Shown here piece after piece: positions 33,203 through 42,542 of a stretch of 64,000 bases of DNA. The stretch is taken from contig NZ_JAQZAK010000006.1 of assembly GCF_028737265.1 (NCBI RefSeq), forward strand, positions 248,001 to 312,000. Reading direction: 5' to 3'. This stretch comes from Actinomycetospora callitridis (GTDB lineage: Bacteria > Actinomycetota > Actinomycetes > Mycobacteriales > Pseudonocardiaceae). Below the pieces are notes generated by a model. The model did not search any database, was not told the DNA's origin, and saw only the letters and a program-made list of their open reading frames with translations. Position 1 is the first letter of the stretch. Each line of letters opens with the position of its first letter. The position numbers and the translations under genes are program-made.

Positions 33203-36200
33203 CTAACGCTCCGTCGACTCCCCGAGGTGGGCGCGGATGTCGGCGACGGAGGTGAACACCTGGTAGCCGAGGGCGCGCAGGCGGTCCTGGGCGGGTTCGG
33301 TGAGGTCGGGGTCGAGGACGACCGGCGGGGCGAGCGCACGCCGGCTGAGCCCCGTGGGCCAGAGGGCCGCGGCGTCGGTGAGCACGCCGCCGCCGCGCGG
33401 GTCGTGCACCCGGGCCTCGCGGCGCGGGGGCGGGAAGCCCTGGGCGGCGAGGTCGTCGACCAGGTCCTCGAGCGTCTCCGGCACCGCCTCGCCCAGCACG
33501 GCGCGCCCGGAGCGCCCGCGCCGCGGCCGGTACTCGGTGTGGCCGCCGGGCGCCGACTCGACGACGGCGAGCGGCCCGGTCGGCGCCGAGGGCGTGATGC
33601 CCGCGGCGGCGGCCGCCTCGAGCACCGGGACCAGCGCCGCCTCGGGGTCGGTGACGTAGCGGGACTCCGCGACGCGGACCACCGGCCAGCCGCACCGCCG
33701 CAGGTCGTGCTCGGCCTCGACGTCGGCGCGGGTCGCGGCGCGCCGGTGCTCGTCGCCGTCGCACACGACCGCCAGCCGACCGTTCGCCCCGGTGACGACG
33801 AGGTCGAGGGTCCGCCCGTGCACCTCGACCTGCGGGACGACGGCGAACCCGGATGCGGAGAGGTCCGCGAACACCCGCTGCGCGAACAGGCTCCCGAACG
33901 CCGGGTGGCGGTGGTCGCGGTCGACCAGAGCGGGCGCCGGGCGGTTCTCCGGCGCGCCGGCGGACCCGTCGGGCTCGGGCGCGGTGACGTGCTCGAGGAG
34001 CTTGCGACGCAGATCGGCGGGGGCGAGGTCCCCGGCGGGGACCGAGTGGAACAGCCACATCTGGTCGCGGGCCCGGGACGCCGCGACGTTGAACGCCTGG
34101 CGGTAGCGCTCGGCGGTCAGCGACACCAGCCGGTGCCCCGGCGCGACGACCATCGAGAGCCAGACGACGTCCCGCTCGTCGCCCTGGAAGTCCGCGGCGA
34201 CGCCGACCCGCAGACGCCGGGTCTCCCACTCGTCGACCCCGAGCCGCTCGCGCAGCAGGCCGTCGATCAGCTCGACCTGCCCGTGGCCCTGCAGCACGAC
34301 GACCCCGAACGTCGCGCCGGCGTAGGCCGGATCCGCGGCGCAGCGCGCGACGGCGTCGACGAGCGCGGCCGCCTCGGCGTCGTTGGCCAGCGACGAGCCC
34401 TGGCCGCGCACCGTCGCGCCGGGCACGAACGTCGCCCGTAGCGGCGGGAGGCGGTCGGCGCCGAACTGGCGCAGCGGGACCAGCGGCGCGCCCGCGCCCG
34501 TGTCGTCGGGCCCCGAGTAGAACTCCCGCGACGACCAGCCGACGATCTCGGGCATCGAGCGGAAGTGCTCGCGCAGCCGGATCGGAGGGCCGAACGTCGC
34601 CCGGAACACCGAGAACACGCTCGACCGCGGCGTGTACTGGCTGCGCAGGTAGAACGGCACCTCGGGCAGGTCGGTCTCCAGCCGCGCGAACGCGGGCTCG
34701 AGCGAGCCGACGCCGACGTCGGCGGGCGTGCACTGCCGGTCGTCGCCCACGACGATCACGCGCGGGGCGAGCCAGAGCAGGAAGAGGCTGGTCAGGTCGG
34801 CCTGGCTGGCCTCATCGACGATCACCACGTCGAACGCGTCCGGCCGCGGCTCGACCGCGGAGAGGACCTCGCGGATCGGCATCACCCACGCGGGCACGGC
34901 GTCGCGGGCGACGGCGACCGCCTCGCGGGCCGCGGTGCGGTAGCGGTCGGCGAAGCGCCCCGTGCCCCGCCCCACGGCGGACACCGACGCGCGGTGGCTC
35001 TGCAGCGCCCGCATCTGCTCGGCGGTGACCCGGGACAGGCACGCCCGCCACGCCTGCGCCGCCGCCAGCCGGGCCGTGACCCGCGCGAGCTCGACGTCGA
35101 GGTCGGCGAGGCGGTCCGGGGCGTCCTCGGCCGCGGCCCACTGCGTCACGCGCGCCGCGGCCCGCGCGAACGCCCACGCCCGGTCGAAGCGCGCCTCGCG
35201 CTCGGGCCACGCCTCGCCCGCGTGCGCGCGCAGCAGGGCGAGCACCCCGGGCGCGGCGCGTTCGAGGCGCTCGCCGAGGGCGTCGGCACGCCGCTGGTCG
35301 CGGGCCTCGTCGTGCGCCGCCTCCACCGCGAGCACGGCGTCGACGTAGGCGTCGGCGTCGCGACGGCGCAGGGCCTCGAGCACCGCGACGAGCTCCGGCG
35401 CCTGGCGGGCCGGGGGCACGCCGCCCTGGACGCGCTCGACGACCTCCTCCAGCTCGCTGCGGGCGAGGTCGGCGGCGCGGGTGTCGTCGACGTCGAGGCT
35501 CAGGGCGGCGAGCACCTGCAGCCGCGCCAGTGAGTCCACCCGCGGGCGCTCGGCCGGGGGCAGGGCGGAGAGCAGGCGCCGGACGTCGACCGCCGCGGTC
35601 AGGACCTTGCCGACGGCCAGGCAGGTCGCGCGCAGGGCGAGGACCTGCTCGACGAGCATCGCGCGGTGCTCGGCGCGGCGCACGGGGCGACCCAGCGGCG
35701 CGAAGCCCTCGGCCAGGCGGTCGGTGATCTCGAGGATCCGCAGGTGGTGGGCGACGGCGGTGGCGCCCGAGACCGTGGTCGGCTGGGCGCCCTGCAGGCG
35801 GATCGACGCCAGGTACGGCTCGACGGCCTTCTGCTCGTCGGGCTTGAACAGCCGTTTCGTCGTGCCGCCGTCGGCGAGGAACGCCGCGAAGCGCTCGAAC
35901 ACCGGCGCCGCAGCCGCCGGGTCCACCCCGTCGTCGACCCGCACCTGGGCGGGCCCGGCGCGACGGTCGTGGTCGAGCACCGCGTCGACCGCGCGCAGCC
36001 CGTCGACCGCACGACCCCACAGGTGCCCGGCGCGCCCGGAGAGCACCGCGTCGGCGACCCCGTGCGCCCACTCCGCGTCCTCGCCGGTGTCCTCGAGCTC
36101 GGCGAGTGCGTCGGCCACCCGGCGGCTGACCGTCGGGAGGTGCGCAGCCGCCTCGGACGGCAGACGCCCGAGCGCGGCCACGACCTCGCCCGCGTCACCG

Positions 36201-37780
36201 CTGGTGGCGTCCAGGCCCCGGGTGACGGTCTCGGCGAGGTCGGCGACGTGGCTCTCCGGCGGCAGCTCCACCGGAGGCGGGAGCACCTGGCGGGCGCGTT
36301 CGCGGCGCGCCGGGGTCTCGGTGGCGAGCAGGGTGCGGAGCTCGGCGAACTCCTCGGCGGTCAGCGGGGGCTCGATCGGGAGCTCGGTGTCGGACCCGAC
36401 GACGTCGGCGAGCCAGCCGTCCTGCGCACGCGCGGCGAGCACGCGACGGGCGACCTCGGTGCGGGTGCCGGTCATGCCGGGCCCGAGGTCGCGCTGCACC
36501 GAGGTCTCGGCCGCACGCTCGGCGACCAGGGCGTCCAGCGCGGCGTCGCGGTCCGCGCGCAGACCGTCGCGGCGCTCCACGAGCTCGGCGATCGTGCGGT
36601 CGGCCTCGTCGGGGTCGAACTCGGTGCTGCGCGCCTCGAGACCCGCGATGCCCGCGCCGAGCCCGGGGTCGCCGCCGTCGGGACCCTCGGCCAGCGAGAT
36701 GCACAGGTCGCGCATCTCCGGCGGCAGCTTGTCGCGCAGCACCCGCAGGGCCTGCGCCTTCTCGCTGGTCACGAGCACGCGGCGGCCCTCGGCGAGCAGC
36801 GCACAGAGCAGGTTCGCGATCGTGTGGGTCTTGCCGGTACCCGGCGGCCCCTCGACGACGACCCCCGAGTCGCGACCCAGCCGACTGAGGATCCGGCCCT
36901 GCGCCGCGCCGACGGGCAGCGGGAAGAGCGGGTCGACGACGGGCGCCTCGTCGTGCCCCGTGCGGGCGAGCCAGGCGGCGCGGTCGGCGGGCTCGATCGC
37001 CTCGACGAGCTGGGCGAGGCCGACCGGGAGGGGGCGTGCCGTGTCGGCCAGGTCGGCGACGATCGCGTCGTAGAACGTGCGCAGCGCCGCCGCCCCGCGC
37101 CGGCGGGCGACGAGCGCGGGGGCGGGCACGAGCGTGGTGCCGGGCCCGGTCGGGGCGATCCAGTCGTCGCCGCGGGCGTGCTCGACCCGCAGGTGCCGGT
37201 CTGCCCACCCGGCGAGGACGGCGACGAGGTCGGGGTCCAGCGGCGACGCCGGGGTGACGTCCTCGGCGGGCGCGGCGTCGTCGACGAGCCCGGTGCCGGC
37301 CAGCAGCTCCTCGTGCTCCCAGCGCGCGGCGTCGCCCGCGAGCGTCACGACCATCTCGTCGCCGTCGTGCTCGATGCGCACCGGGCGGGCGAGCAGGTGG
37401 ACCCGGACGTCCTGGTCGGGCGCGTGCAGCAGGCCGCCGGCGAGGACGAGCTCGACGGCCTCGGGCTGGTCCGCCGCCGCGCGCATGAGGTCGAACAGCG
37501 CGTCGAACGTCGCCCGCATCGGGCCCTCGGCGGGGGCGCGCAGGATCTCGTCCCCGGCCTCGCTCGGGCGCCGGACCGCGCTCTGGTCGGCCACGTCGAC
37601 GAGGGCGAGCTCGCCCACGTGGTGACGGGTGTGGCGGACGGGGCGGGCGCGGGCGAGGGCCACCCGTCGCAGCACCTCGACCAGGCGCTGGACCCGGTCG
37701 CGCAGGGCGGGGTCGTGCTCGGGACGGGTGAACTCGGACGATCCGCTCGCGATCCGGAGCGGTTCCTGCGGCACGGCCAC
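33203..37780 (-). CDS. large SF1 helicase with C-terminal Vsr/MTES_1575-like nuclease-fold domain
   Basis: 1525 residues. Walker A EGPPGTGKTHT (310-320), a long coiled insertion (about 350-1000), Walker B VVIVDEASQADL, the GDDRQC motif, REHFRSMPEI, and FQGDERDVVWLS with FNVAASRARDQ as the late SF1 motifs (UPF1-like). The last about 250 residues contain a restriction-endonuclease-like fold, GRTLDLVV...LAVVCDGDEHR, then a region for a winged-helix tail. The family normally reads AVECDGD; here the Glu is Val. GTG at 37780 is chosen, with GGAGGGAGCGAGG upstream; longer in-frame starts run through the divergent gene. Such helicase-nuclease proteins occur in defence contexts. Confidence 0.85.
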   Translation of the reverse strand: MAVPQEPLRIASGSSEFTRPEHDPALRDRVQRLVEVLRRVALARARPVRHTRHHVGELALVDVADQSAVRRPSEAGDEILRAPAEGPMRATFDALFDLMRAAADQPEAVELVLAGGLLHAPDQDVRVHLLARPVRIEHDGDEMVVTLAGDAARWEHEELLAGTGLVDDAAPAEDVTPASPLDPDLVAVLAGWADRHLRVEHARGDDWIAPTGPGTTLVPAPALVARRRGAAALRTFYDAIVADLADTARPLPVGLAQLVEAIEPADRAAWLARTGHDEAPVVDPLFPLPVGAAQGRILSRLGRDSGVVVEGPPGTGKTHTIANLLCALLAEGRRVLVTSEKAQALRVLRDKLPPEMRDLCISLAEGPDGGDPGLGAGIAGLEARSTEFDPDEADRTIAELVERRDGLRADRDAALDALVAERAAETSVQRDLGPGMTGTRTEVARRVLAARAQDGWLADVVGSDTELPIEPPLTAEEFAELRTLLATETPARRERARQVLPPPVELPPESHVADLAETVTRGLDATSGDAGEVVAALGRLPSEAAAHLPTVSRRVADALAELEDTGEDAEWAHGVADAVLSGRAGHLWGRAVDGLRAVDAVLDHDRRAGPAQVRVDDGVDPAAAAPVFERFAAFLADGGTTKRLFKPDEQKAVEPYLASIRLQGAQPTTVSGATAVAHHLRILEITDRLAEGFAPLGRPVRRAEHRAMLVEQVLALRATCLAVGKVLTAAVDVRRLLSALPPAERPRVDSLARLQVLAALSLDVDDTRAADLARSELEEVVERVQGGVPPARQAPELVAVLEALRRRDADAYVDAVLAVEAAHDEARDQRRADALGERLERAAPGVLALLRAHAGEAWPEREARFDRAWAFARAAARVTQWAAAEDAPDRLADLDVELARVTARLAAAQAWRACLSRVTAEQMRALQSHRASVSAVGRGTGRFADRYRTAAREAVAVARDAVPAWVMPIREVLSAVEPRPDAFDVVIVDEASQADLTSLFLLWLAPRVIVVGDDRQCTPADVGVGSLEPAFARLETDLPEVPFYLRSQYTPRSSVFSVFRATFGPPIRLREHFRSMPEIVGWSSREFYSGPDDTGAGAPLVPLRQFGADRLPPLRATFVPGATVRGQGSSLANDAEAAALVDAVARCAADPAYAGATFGVVVLQGHGQVELIDGLLRERLGVDEWETRRLRVGVAADFQGDERDVVWLSMVVAPGHRLVSLTAERYRQAFNVAASRARDQMWLFHSVPAGDLAPADLRRKLLEHVTAPEPDGSAGAPENRPAPALVDRDHRHPAFGSLFAQRVFADLSASGFAVVPQVEVHGRTLDLVVTGANGRLAVVCDGDEHRRAATRADVEAEHDLRRCGWPVVRVAESRYVTDPEAALVPVLEAAAAAGITPSAPTGPLAVVESAPGGHTEYRPRRGRSGRAVLGEAVPETLEDLVDDLAAQGFPPPRREARVHDPRGGGVLTDAAALWPTGLSRRALAPPVVLDPDLTEPAQDRLRALGYQVFTSVADIRAHLGESTER

Positions 37781-37976
37781 GACCTCGCTCCCTCCGCCCG
37801 CGTGCTCGGTCCTCCGGCGGACCACAATCGCATCCCGGTGCAGGTGCGGGCACGTGAGCCCGTCCTTGCTGCGAACGTTGCCGCCAACCTCGCCGCGCAC
37901 CCTGCCGCGAAACTCGAGGGAACCGCGCGGGCCCCGCGCCCGTCGAACCCCGTGACCGACCCGAGAGGAGGACGCC

Positions 37977-39173
37977 ATGGGAACGACGGAGGCACGTGAC
38001 CCCCACGACCCCGCCGAGGTCGCGCGGTTCCTGACCGGCCTCGCGGCCGTCGACGCCCGGGCGGAGCGGCAGAACGCCGAGATGCTGCGGGGGCGGTACG
38101 GGCGATCGCGAGCGCTGCCGGCCGGGGCGGATCTCGCCCTGCTGGACGCGGCGGACGCGCTGCACGAGCACGGCTGGGGTCCGCGCGATGTCACCGAGGT
38201 CGTGCGCCGGCGACTGCCCGCGGGGCGGCTCGTGCTCGCCGTCGACGTGCTCGGCGCGGCCGCGGCACGGCGACCCCGCGGCGACGCGGCCACCGACGCC
38301 GACCTCGCCGATCTGGGCGGCACGCCGCCGGCGCGCGACACGCCGCTGGTGGTGCAGTGGAGCACGGTGCGGGGTGTCGACCCCGACGCCGCCCTGCGCG
38401 CGGCGGTGGCGCTGGTCGGGCTGATGCGCTCGCTGCCGGCGCTGCCGCGCCTCGGGGAGGAGGCGCGGCCGCCGGACGGGGTCGACGCACGGGTGCTCGC
38501 CCGCGTCCGGGGGCTGCTGGCGAAGGCCGAGTCCACCGAGTACCCCGAGGAGGCCGAGGCGCTCTCGGCCAAGGCGCAGGAGCTGATGGGTCGCCACGCC
38601 CTCGCGCAGGCCCTCGTCACCCCGGCCGCTGACACCGGCCCGCGTGCGGCGGCGCGACGTCTCTGGCTCGACCCGCCCTATGCCAGTGCGAAGTCGAGCC
38701 TCGTGCACCAGGTGGCGGCGGCCAACCGGTGCCGGGCGATCGGCCTCGCCGCGCTCGACATGGTCACCGTCATCGGGCACGCCACCGACCTCGCGACGGT
38801 GGAGCTGCTGGTCACGTCGCTGCTGGTGCAGGCCGACCGCGCGATGCTCGTCGCGGACGACGGCACGGTGCCCCGCTCGCGGACGCGCTCGTTCCGCCAC
38901 GCGTTCCTGCTCGCCTACGCGACGAGGATCGGCGAGCGCCTCGCCGCGGCCGCCCACGAGGCCCAGGCGCAGGCCCGCGCCGAGCTGGGCGAGGGCCTGC
39001 TGCCCGTGCTGGCGGCGCGGGCGGAGGTCGTCGAGCGCACGGTGGGCGAGCTGTTCCCACGGGTCACCCGCCGGCGCTTCAGCGTCAACAACGGTGCGGG
39101 CTGGGCGGCGGGACGCGCCGCCGCGGACGCCGCCAGCCTCACCCCGGGCCGCGACGCGCTGGCCACCGGGTAG
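37977..39173 (+). CDS. DUF2786 domain protein
   Basis: 398 residues. The DUF2786 motif RVRGLLAKAESTEYPEEAEALSAKA lies near residues 175-205 in the middle. The C-terminal half is conserved in actinobacterial relatives (RSRTRSFRHAFLLAYATRIGERL and RRFSVNNGAGWAAGRAAAD). Function unknown; soluble. Strong GAGAGGAGGA ribosome site. Divergent from the large helicase, with a 196-base gap that must hold both promoters. Confidence 0.88.
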   Translation: MGTTEARDPHDPAEVARFLTGLAAVDARAERQNAEMLRGRYGRSRALPAGADLALLDAADALHEHGWGPRDVTEVVRRRLPAGRLVLAVDVLGAAAARRPRGDAATDADLADLGGTPPARDTPLVVQWSTVRGVDPDAALRAAVALVGLMRSLPALPRLGEEARPPDGVDARVLARVRGLLAKAESTEYPEEAEALSAKAQELMGRHALAQALVTPAADTGPRAAARRLWLDPPYASAKSSLVHQVAAANRCRAIGLAALDMVTVIGHATDLATVELLVTSLLVQADRAMLVADDGTVPRSRTRSFRHAFLLAYATRIGERLAAAAHEAQAQARAELGEGLLPVLAARAEVVERTVGELFPRVTRRRFSVNNGAGWAAGRAAADAASLTPGRDALATG

Positions 39174-39185
39174 GCACCGGTAGGC

Positions 39186-39191
39186 CAGGAT
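39186..39191 (+). promoter_or_regulatory. -10-like element of a leaderless promoter
   Basis: CAGGAT, six bases before the GTG at 39198. Confidence 0.5.
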
Positions 39192-39197
39192 GCCCCC

Positions 39198-39587
39198 GTG
39201 GCCGGGAACCGCGAGCGACGCGCCGAGAAGAAGCGCCGCCGCGACGCGAAGCGGGGCTTCGACGCCAAGGCCGGGCCCGACGATCCGGGCCTGCCCCCCG
39301 AGTCGCTCCAGGCGGTGCTGCGCAGCACGGCCGCCGACCTCGCCGGTGGGGACGAGAACGCGCTCACCGAGCTGCGCCACGTCCTCGTCGAGCACCTCGC
39401 CCGCCGGCGCGACCGTGTCCTCGAGGCCTGCGACGCGGTCACCGCCGAGGTGACGGCTCCTGCCGAGGGCCCTCTCGGCGCCGAGCTCGCCGGCGGCGGC
39501 ACCGTGTCGTCGTGGGCCGAGCGGGAGGGTGTGCGCACCGAGGAGGCGGCCGTCGCGACCGTCCGCCTGCTCGCGTCCTTGACCTGA
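39198..39587 (+). CDS. hypothetical small protein, basic N-terminus
   Basis: 129 residues. A highly basic start (NRERRAEKKRRRDAKRG) is followed by helices (SLQAVLRSTAADLAGGDENALTEL) and an acidic C-terminal region. No family recognised. Leaderless-type start; no ribosome site. Confidence 0.7.
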   Translation: MAGNRERRAEKKRRRDAKRGFDAKAGPDDPGLPPESLQAVLRSTAADLAGGDENALTELRHVLVEHLARRRDRVLEACDAVTAEVTAPAEGPLGAELAGGGTVSSWAEREGVRTEEAAVATVRLLASLT

Positions 39588-39603
39588 ACGATCGTCGAGG
39601 TTC

Positions 39604-39609
39604 TACGTT
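39604..39609 (+). promoter_or_regulatory. -10-like element of a leaderless promoter
   Basis: TACGTT, seven bases before the ATG at 39617. Confidence 0.5.
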
Positions 39610-39616
39610 CGGCGAC

Positions 39617-40159
39617 ATGACCGAGAACATCCGACTCGCCGTCGTGGTCGGCAGCGTCCGCGAGGGCCGCTTCGGACCGGTGGTCGCCGAGTGGTTCGCC
39701 GACCGTGCCCGCCGGCGCCCCGAGCTCTCCGTGGACGTGGTCGACCTGGCCGACACCGGGCTCGACCAGGCGTTCGCCGAGCGCATCGGGCTCGCGGACG
39801 CCCTCGTCGTCGTCACCCCCGAGTACAACCACAGCTTCCCCGGCCCGCTGAAGACCGCGATCGACGCGACGTCGGGGCAGCTGCGGGACAAGCCGGTGGG
39901 GTTCGTGGCCTACGGCGGCATGTCCGGTGGGCTGCGCGCGGTGGAGCAGCTGCGGCCGGTGCTCGCCGAGCTCCACGCCGTGGGGCTGCGCGACACCGTG
40001 AGCTTCCACGGCGCGGCCGGGGCCTTCGACGGCAGCGGCCGGCCGCGCGAGGAGAGCGAGAAGGAGGCCGCCGCGGCGGTGCTGCTCGACGCCCTCGTGT
40101 GGTGGACCTGCACCCTGCGCCGCGCCCGTGACGAGCGCGCCGTGGGGAGCCCGACGTGA
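39617..40159 (+). CDS. NAD(P)H-dependent FMN reductase family protein
   Basis: 180 residues. The flavodoxin-like FMN site reads VVVGSVREGRFG (10-21), and TPEYNHSFPGPLKTAID (about 72-88) is the second FMN-binding loop of the NADPH-dependent FMN reductase/azoreductase family. GGMSGGLRAVEQLRPVL forms the third. Overlaps the soxR GTG (GTGA), so it is probably made together with SoxR and may be part of its redox response (inference). Confidence 0.93.
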   Translation: MTENIRLAVVVGSVREGRFGPVVAEWFADRARRRPELSVDVVDLADTGLDQAFAERIGLADALVVVTPEYNHSFPGPLKTAIDATSGQLRDKPVGFVAYGGMSGGLRAVEQLRPVLAELHAVGLRDTVSFHGAAGAFDGSGRPREESEKEAAAAVLLDALVWWTCTLRRARDERAVGSPT

Positions 40160-40614
40160 GCGAGCACCCCCGTCCCTACCCGGGCCAGGAGCTGTCCGTC
40201 GGCGAGGTGGCCGAGCGCAGCGGCGTCCCCGTCTCCGCGCTGCACTTCTACGAGCGCGAGGGGTTGATCTCCAGCCGCCGGACGTCCGGCAACCAGCGCC
40301 GCTTCCGCCGCGAGGTGCTGCGCCGGCTGTCGTTCATCCGCATCGCCCAGCGCGTGGGCATCCCGCTGGCCGAGGTCCGGGCCTCGCTCGACTCGCTGCC
40401 CGACGGGCGCACCCCGACCCGCGCGGACTGGGAGCGGCTCTCGGCGCAGTGGCGCGAGGAGCTCGATCACCGCATCCGGCGCCTCGAGCAGCTGCGCGAC
40501 GACTTCACCGGCTGCATCGGCTGCGGCTGCCTCTCGATCGACCGCTGCGGCCTCGTCAACCCGCACGACCGCCTCGGCGAGGACGGGCCGGGGCCGCGGC
40601 GGCTCGTGGGTTGA
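40156..40614 (+). CDS. soxR: redox-sensitive MerR-family regulator SoxR
   Basis: 152 residues. MerR HTH (SVGEVAERSGVPVSALHFYE, 14-33), dimerisation helix, and the [2Fe-2S] cluster loop with C120, C123, C125 and C131 (CIGCGCLSIDRC). These are diagnostic for SoxR, which in actinobacteria usually responds to redox-active metabolites rather than superoxide. Start GTG overlaps the FMN reductase stop. Confidence 0.95.
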   Translation: MSEHPRPYPGQELSVGEVAERSGVPVSALHFYEREGLISSRRTSGNQRRFRREVLRRLSFIRIAQRVGIPLAEVRASLDSLPDGRTPTRADWERLSAQWREELDHRIRRLEQLRDDFTGCIGCGCLSIDRCGLVNPHDRLGEDGPGPRRLVG

Positions 40615-40660
40615 CCACGTCATGTGTCGTGGCTACCTTACCACCACAGCTGACGTGGTC
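40613..40660. promoter_or_regulatory. 10-bp inverted repeat around a promoter, candidate TetR operator
   Basis: GACCACGTCA (40613-40622) and TGACGTGGTC (40651-40660) are perfect inverted arms flanking a -10-like TACCTT (40634-40639), upstream of the VOC-TetR operon. The TetR gene in the operon is the natural candidate for binding here. Confidence 0.5.
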
Positions 40661-40671
40661 GGGAGGCCTGC

Positions 40672-41082
40672 ATGCGGTTCAGCACGCTCGGGGTGTGTGT
40701 CCACACCGAGGACGTCCCGGCGGTCCGGGCCTTCTACGTCGACGTCCTCGGGTTCGCGGTGACGCTGGACATCGGGTGGTTCGTGAGCCTGCGGCACCCC
40801 GATCACGACGACCTCGACCTGTGCGTCGTCCACCGCGACCACGCGCTCGCCGGGATGGGCGGGCCGGTGGCCGGCGTGGTGCTCGCCTTCCTCGTCGAGG
40901 ACGTGCACGCGGAGCACGCCCGGCTCGTCGAGCTCGGCGTGCCGGTCGACGTGGCCCCGCGCGACGAGCCGTGGGGCCAGCGCCGGTGCCTGGTACGCGA
41001 CCCGGCCGGCACGGGCATCGAGCTGGTCCAGGCCACGGCGCCCGATCCGGCCTGGCTCGCCTCGGTCACGTCCGCGTCGTGA
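40672..41082 (+). CDS. VOC (glyoxalase/bleomycin-resistance) family protein
   Basis: 136 residues in two beta-alpha-beta-beta-beta modules: LGVCVHTEDVPAVRAFYVDV at the start and WGQRRCLVRDPAGTGIELVQ at the end, typical of VOC metal sites (H10, E110s). Substrate unknown; possibilities include an antibiotic-binding protein or an isomerase/dioxygenase. GGGAGG ribosome site. GTGA overlap with the TetR gene. Confidence 0.9.
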   Translation: MRFSTLGVCVHTEDVPAVRAFYVDVLGFAVTLDIGWFVSLRHPDHDDLDLCVVHRDHALAGMGGPVAGVVLAFLVEDVHAEHARLVELGVPVDVAPRDEPWGQRRCLVRDPAGTGIELVQATAPDPAWLASVTSAS

Positions 41083-41660
41083 CCGCCCGCCCGCCCCGCA
41101 ACCCGCAGCGTCGCGACCAGCTCCTCGACGCCGGCCTGGCCGTGCTCGCCGAGCAGGGCGCGCGCGGGCTGACGTTCCGGGCGGTCGACGCCCGTGCCGG
41201 GGTCGCCACCGGGACGGCGACCAACTACTTCGCCGACCGGGACACGCTGCTCGCCGAGCTGGGCGAGCGGATCCACACGCGTCTCGAGCCCGACGAGTCC
41301 GAGCTGGCGGCCGCCCGCGGCGGGGACCCGACCCCGACCGTGATGCGCCGCCTGCTCGAGCGGGTGCTCGCGCGCCGGGAGGTCTACGTGGCGCTGCTGG
41401 AACTGCGGCTGGAGGCGACCCGCCGACCGGCGCTGCGCGAGTCGCTGACCGCGACGGTCCGGGCGCGCTTCGAGGCCGACGTGACGTTCCACGAGGAGGC
41501 CGGGGCGCCCGGCGGCCGAGAGGCCGTCGCGCTGCTGCACCACGCGATGGAGGGCCTGATCCTCGACCAGCTCACGCTGCCCGGGGCGCTCGGCGACCCG
41601 GACGACGCCGGCGCCGTCGCCGAGCGCCTCGCGGCCGCGGTGCTCAGCCGAGAGCCCTGA
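41079..41660 (+). CDS. TetR family transcriptional regulator
   Basis: 193 residues. N-terminal HTH: RRDQLLDAGLAVLAEQGARG with GVATGTATNYFADRDTLLAEL as the recognition part. C-terminal ligand domain of the TetR_C type (RREVYVALLELRLEATRRP). It likely autoregulates the VOC-TetR operon via the inverted repeat at 40613-40660. 3' end overlaps the convergent cobalamin-binding gene by 17 bases. Confidence 0.93.
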   Translation: MTARPPRNPQRRDQLLDAGLAVLAEQGARGLTFRAVDARAGVATGTATNYFADRDTLLAELGERIHTRLEPDESELAAARGGDPTPTVMRRLLERVLARREVYVALLELRLEATRRPALRESLTATVRARFEADVTFHEEAGAPGGREAVALLHHAMEGLILDQLTLPGALGDPDDAGAVAERLAAAVLSREP

Positions 41661-42528
41661 TCCGGCCCGGTGGGGGCGCCGCCACGGCGCCGGGGTGCAG
41701 CGCGGCCGCCAGGGCCTCGATCCCGTCGACCAGCCGCGGGCCGGCGCGGACCACGTAGGACGCGGAGTCGATGGCGACGAGCGGCACGCCGGGGAGCTGC
41801 TCCTCCACTGCGGCCGCCTGAGCCACGGCGTCGTCCAGCCCAAACCCGCAGGGCGCGACGAGCGCGACGTCCGGGGTGTGCGCGCGGGCCTCGTCCCAGG
41901 TCGTCGCGACGCTGCGCCCGCCGTCGATCCCCGCGAGCGGCTCGCCGCCCGCGCGGCGCACCATCGCGGGCACCCAGTGCCCGGGCAGGAAGGGCGGGTC
42001 GACCCACTCGAGCGCGAGCACGCGGGGCCGCGGCCGGTCCTCCACGGCCTCGTCGACGGCGCGGAGGCGTTCCTGCAGGTCGGCGACCAGCGCCTCGCCC
42101 GCCGCCGGGCTGTCCGCGGCGCGTGCCACGGACGCGATCGCGTCGAGGACCTCGTCGAGGGTGTGGGGGTCGACGGTCAGCACGGTCGCGTCGAGGTCGA
42201 GGGCGTCGAGCGCCTCGGCCACCGTCGACGCCGGCAGCGCGCAGACCCGGCAGAGGTCCTGGGTGAGCACGAGGTCGGGAGCGGCGTCGCGCAGGGCCTC
42301 GCGATCGAGCGCGTACTGCGGCAGACCCTGCGCCGCCCGCTCGCGGACCGTCGCGTCGATCTCGGCGGGCGTCAGGCCCGTTGGTAGCGCGGTGTCGACG
42401 ACGACCGGGCGCGTGGCCCTGATGCCCTCCGGCCGGTCGCACTCGAACGTCACGGCCACGAGGTCGTCGGCGAGACCCAGCGCGCCGACGATCTCCGTGG
42501 CCGCCGGCAGCAGCGAGGCGATCCGCAC
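41644..42528 (-). CDS. cytoplasmic cobalamin-binding (BtuF-like) protein
   Basis: 294 residues with the BtuF/TroA-type periplasmic-binding fold, starting RIASLLPAATEIVGALGLAD. Blocks: TFECDRPEGI, DLVLTQDLCRVCALP, and WVDPPFLPGHWVPAMV. No signal peptide or lipobox, so it is not a standard ABC-transport subunit; such solitary copies are annotated as cobalamin-binding proteins. GTG at 42528 chosen for the TAGGGT hexamer seven bases upstream; no transporter genes adjoin. Confidence 0.88.
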   Translation of the reverse strand: MRIASLLPAATEIVGALGLADDLVAVTFECDRPEGIRATRPVVVDTALPTGLTPAEIDATVRERAAQGLPQYALDREALRDAAPDLVLTQDLCRVCALPASTVAEALDALDLDATVLTVDPHTLDEVLDAIASVARAADSPAAGEALVADLQERLRAVDEAVEDRPRPRVLALEWVDPPFLPGHWVPAMVRRAGGEPLAGIDGGRSVATTWDEARAHTPDVALVAPCGFGLDDAVAQAAAVEEQLPGVPLVAIDSASYVVRAGPRLVDGIEALAAALHPGAVAAPPPGRIRALG

Positions 42529-42535
42529 GTGGCCG

Positions 42536-42541
42536 ACCCTA
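42536..42541 (-). promoter_or_regulatory. -10-like element of a leaderless promoter
   Basis: On the minus strand TAGGGT lies seven bases before the GTG at 42528. A 40-bp palindrome begins two bases further upstream. Confidence 0.5.
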
Positions 42542-42542
42542 T

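Noticed and set aside
35666..37999. 777-codon plus-strand open frame
   Set aside because: Antisense shadow of the large SF1 helicase; the opposite strand has full helicase motifs.
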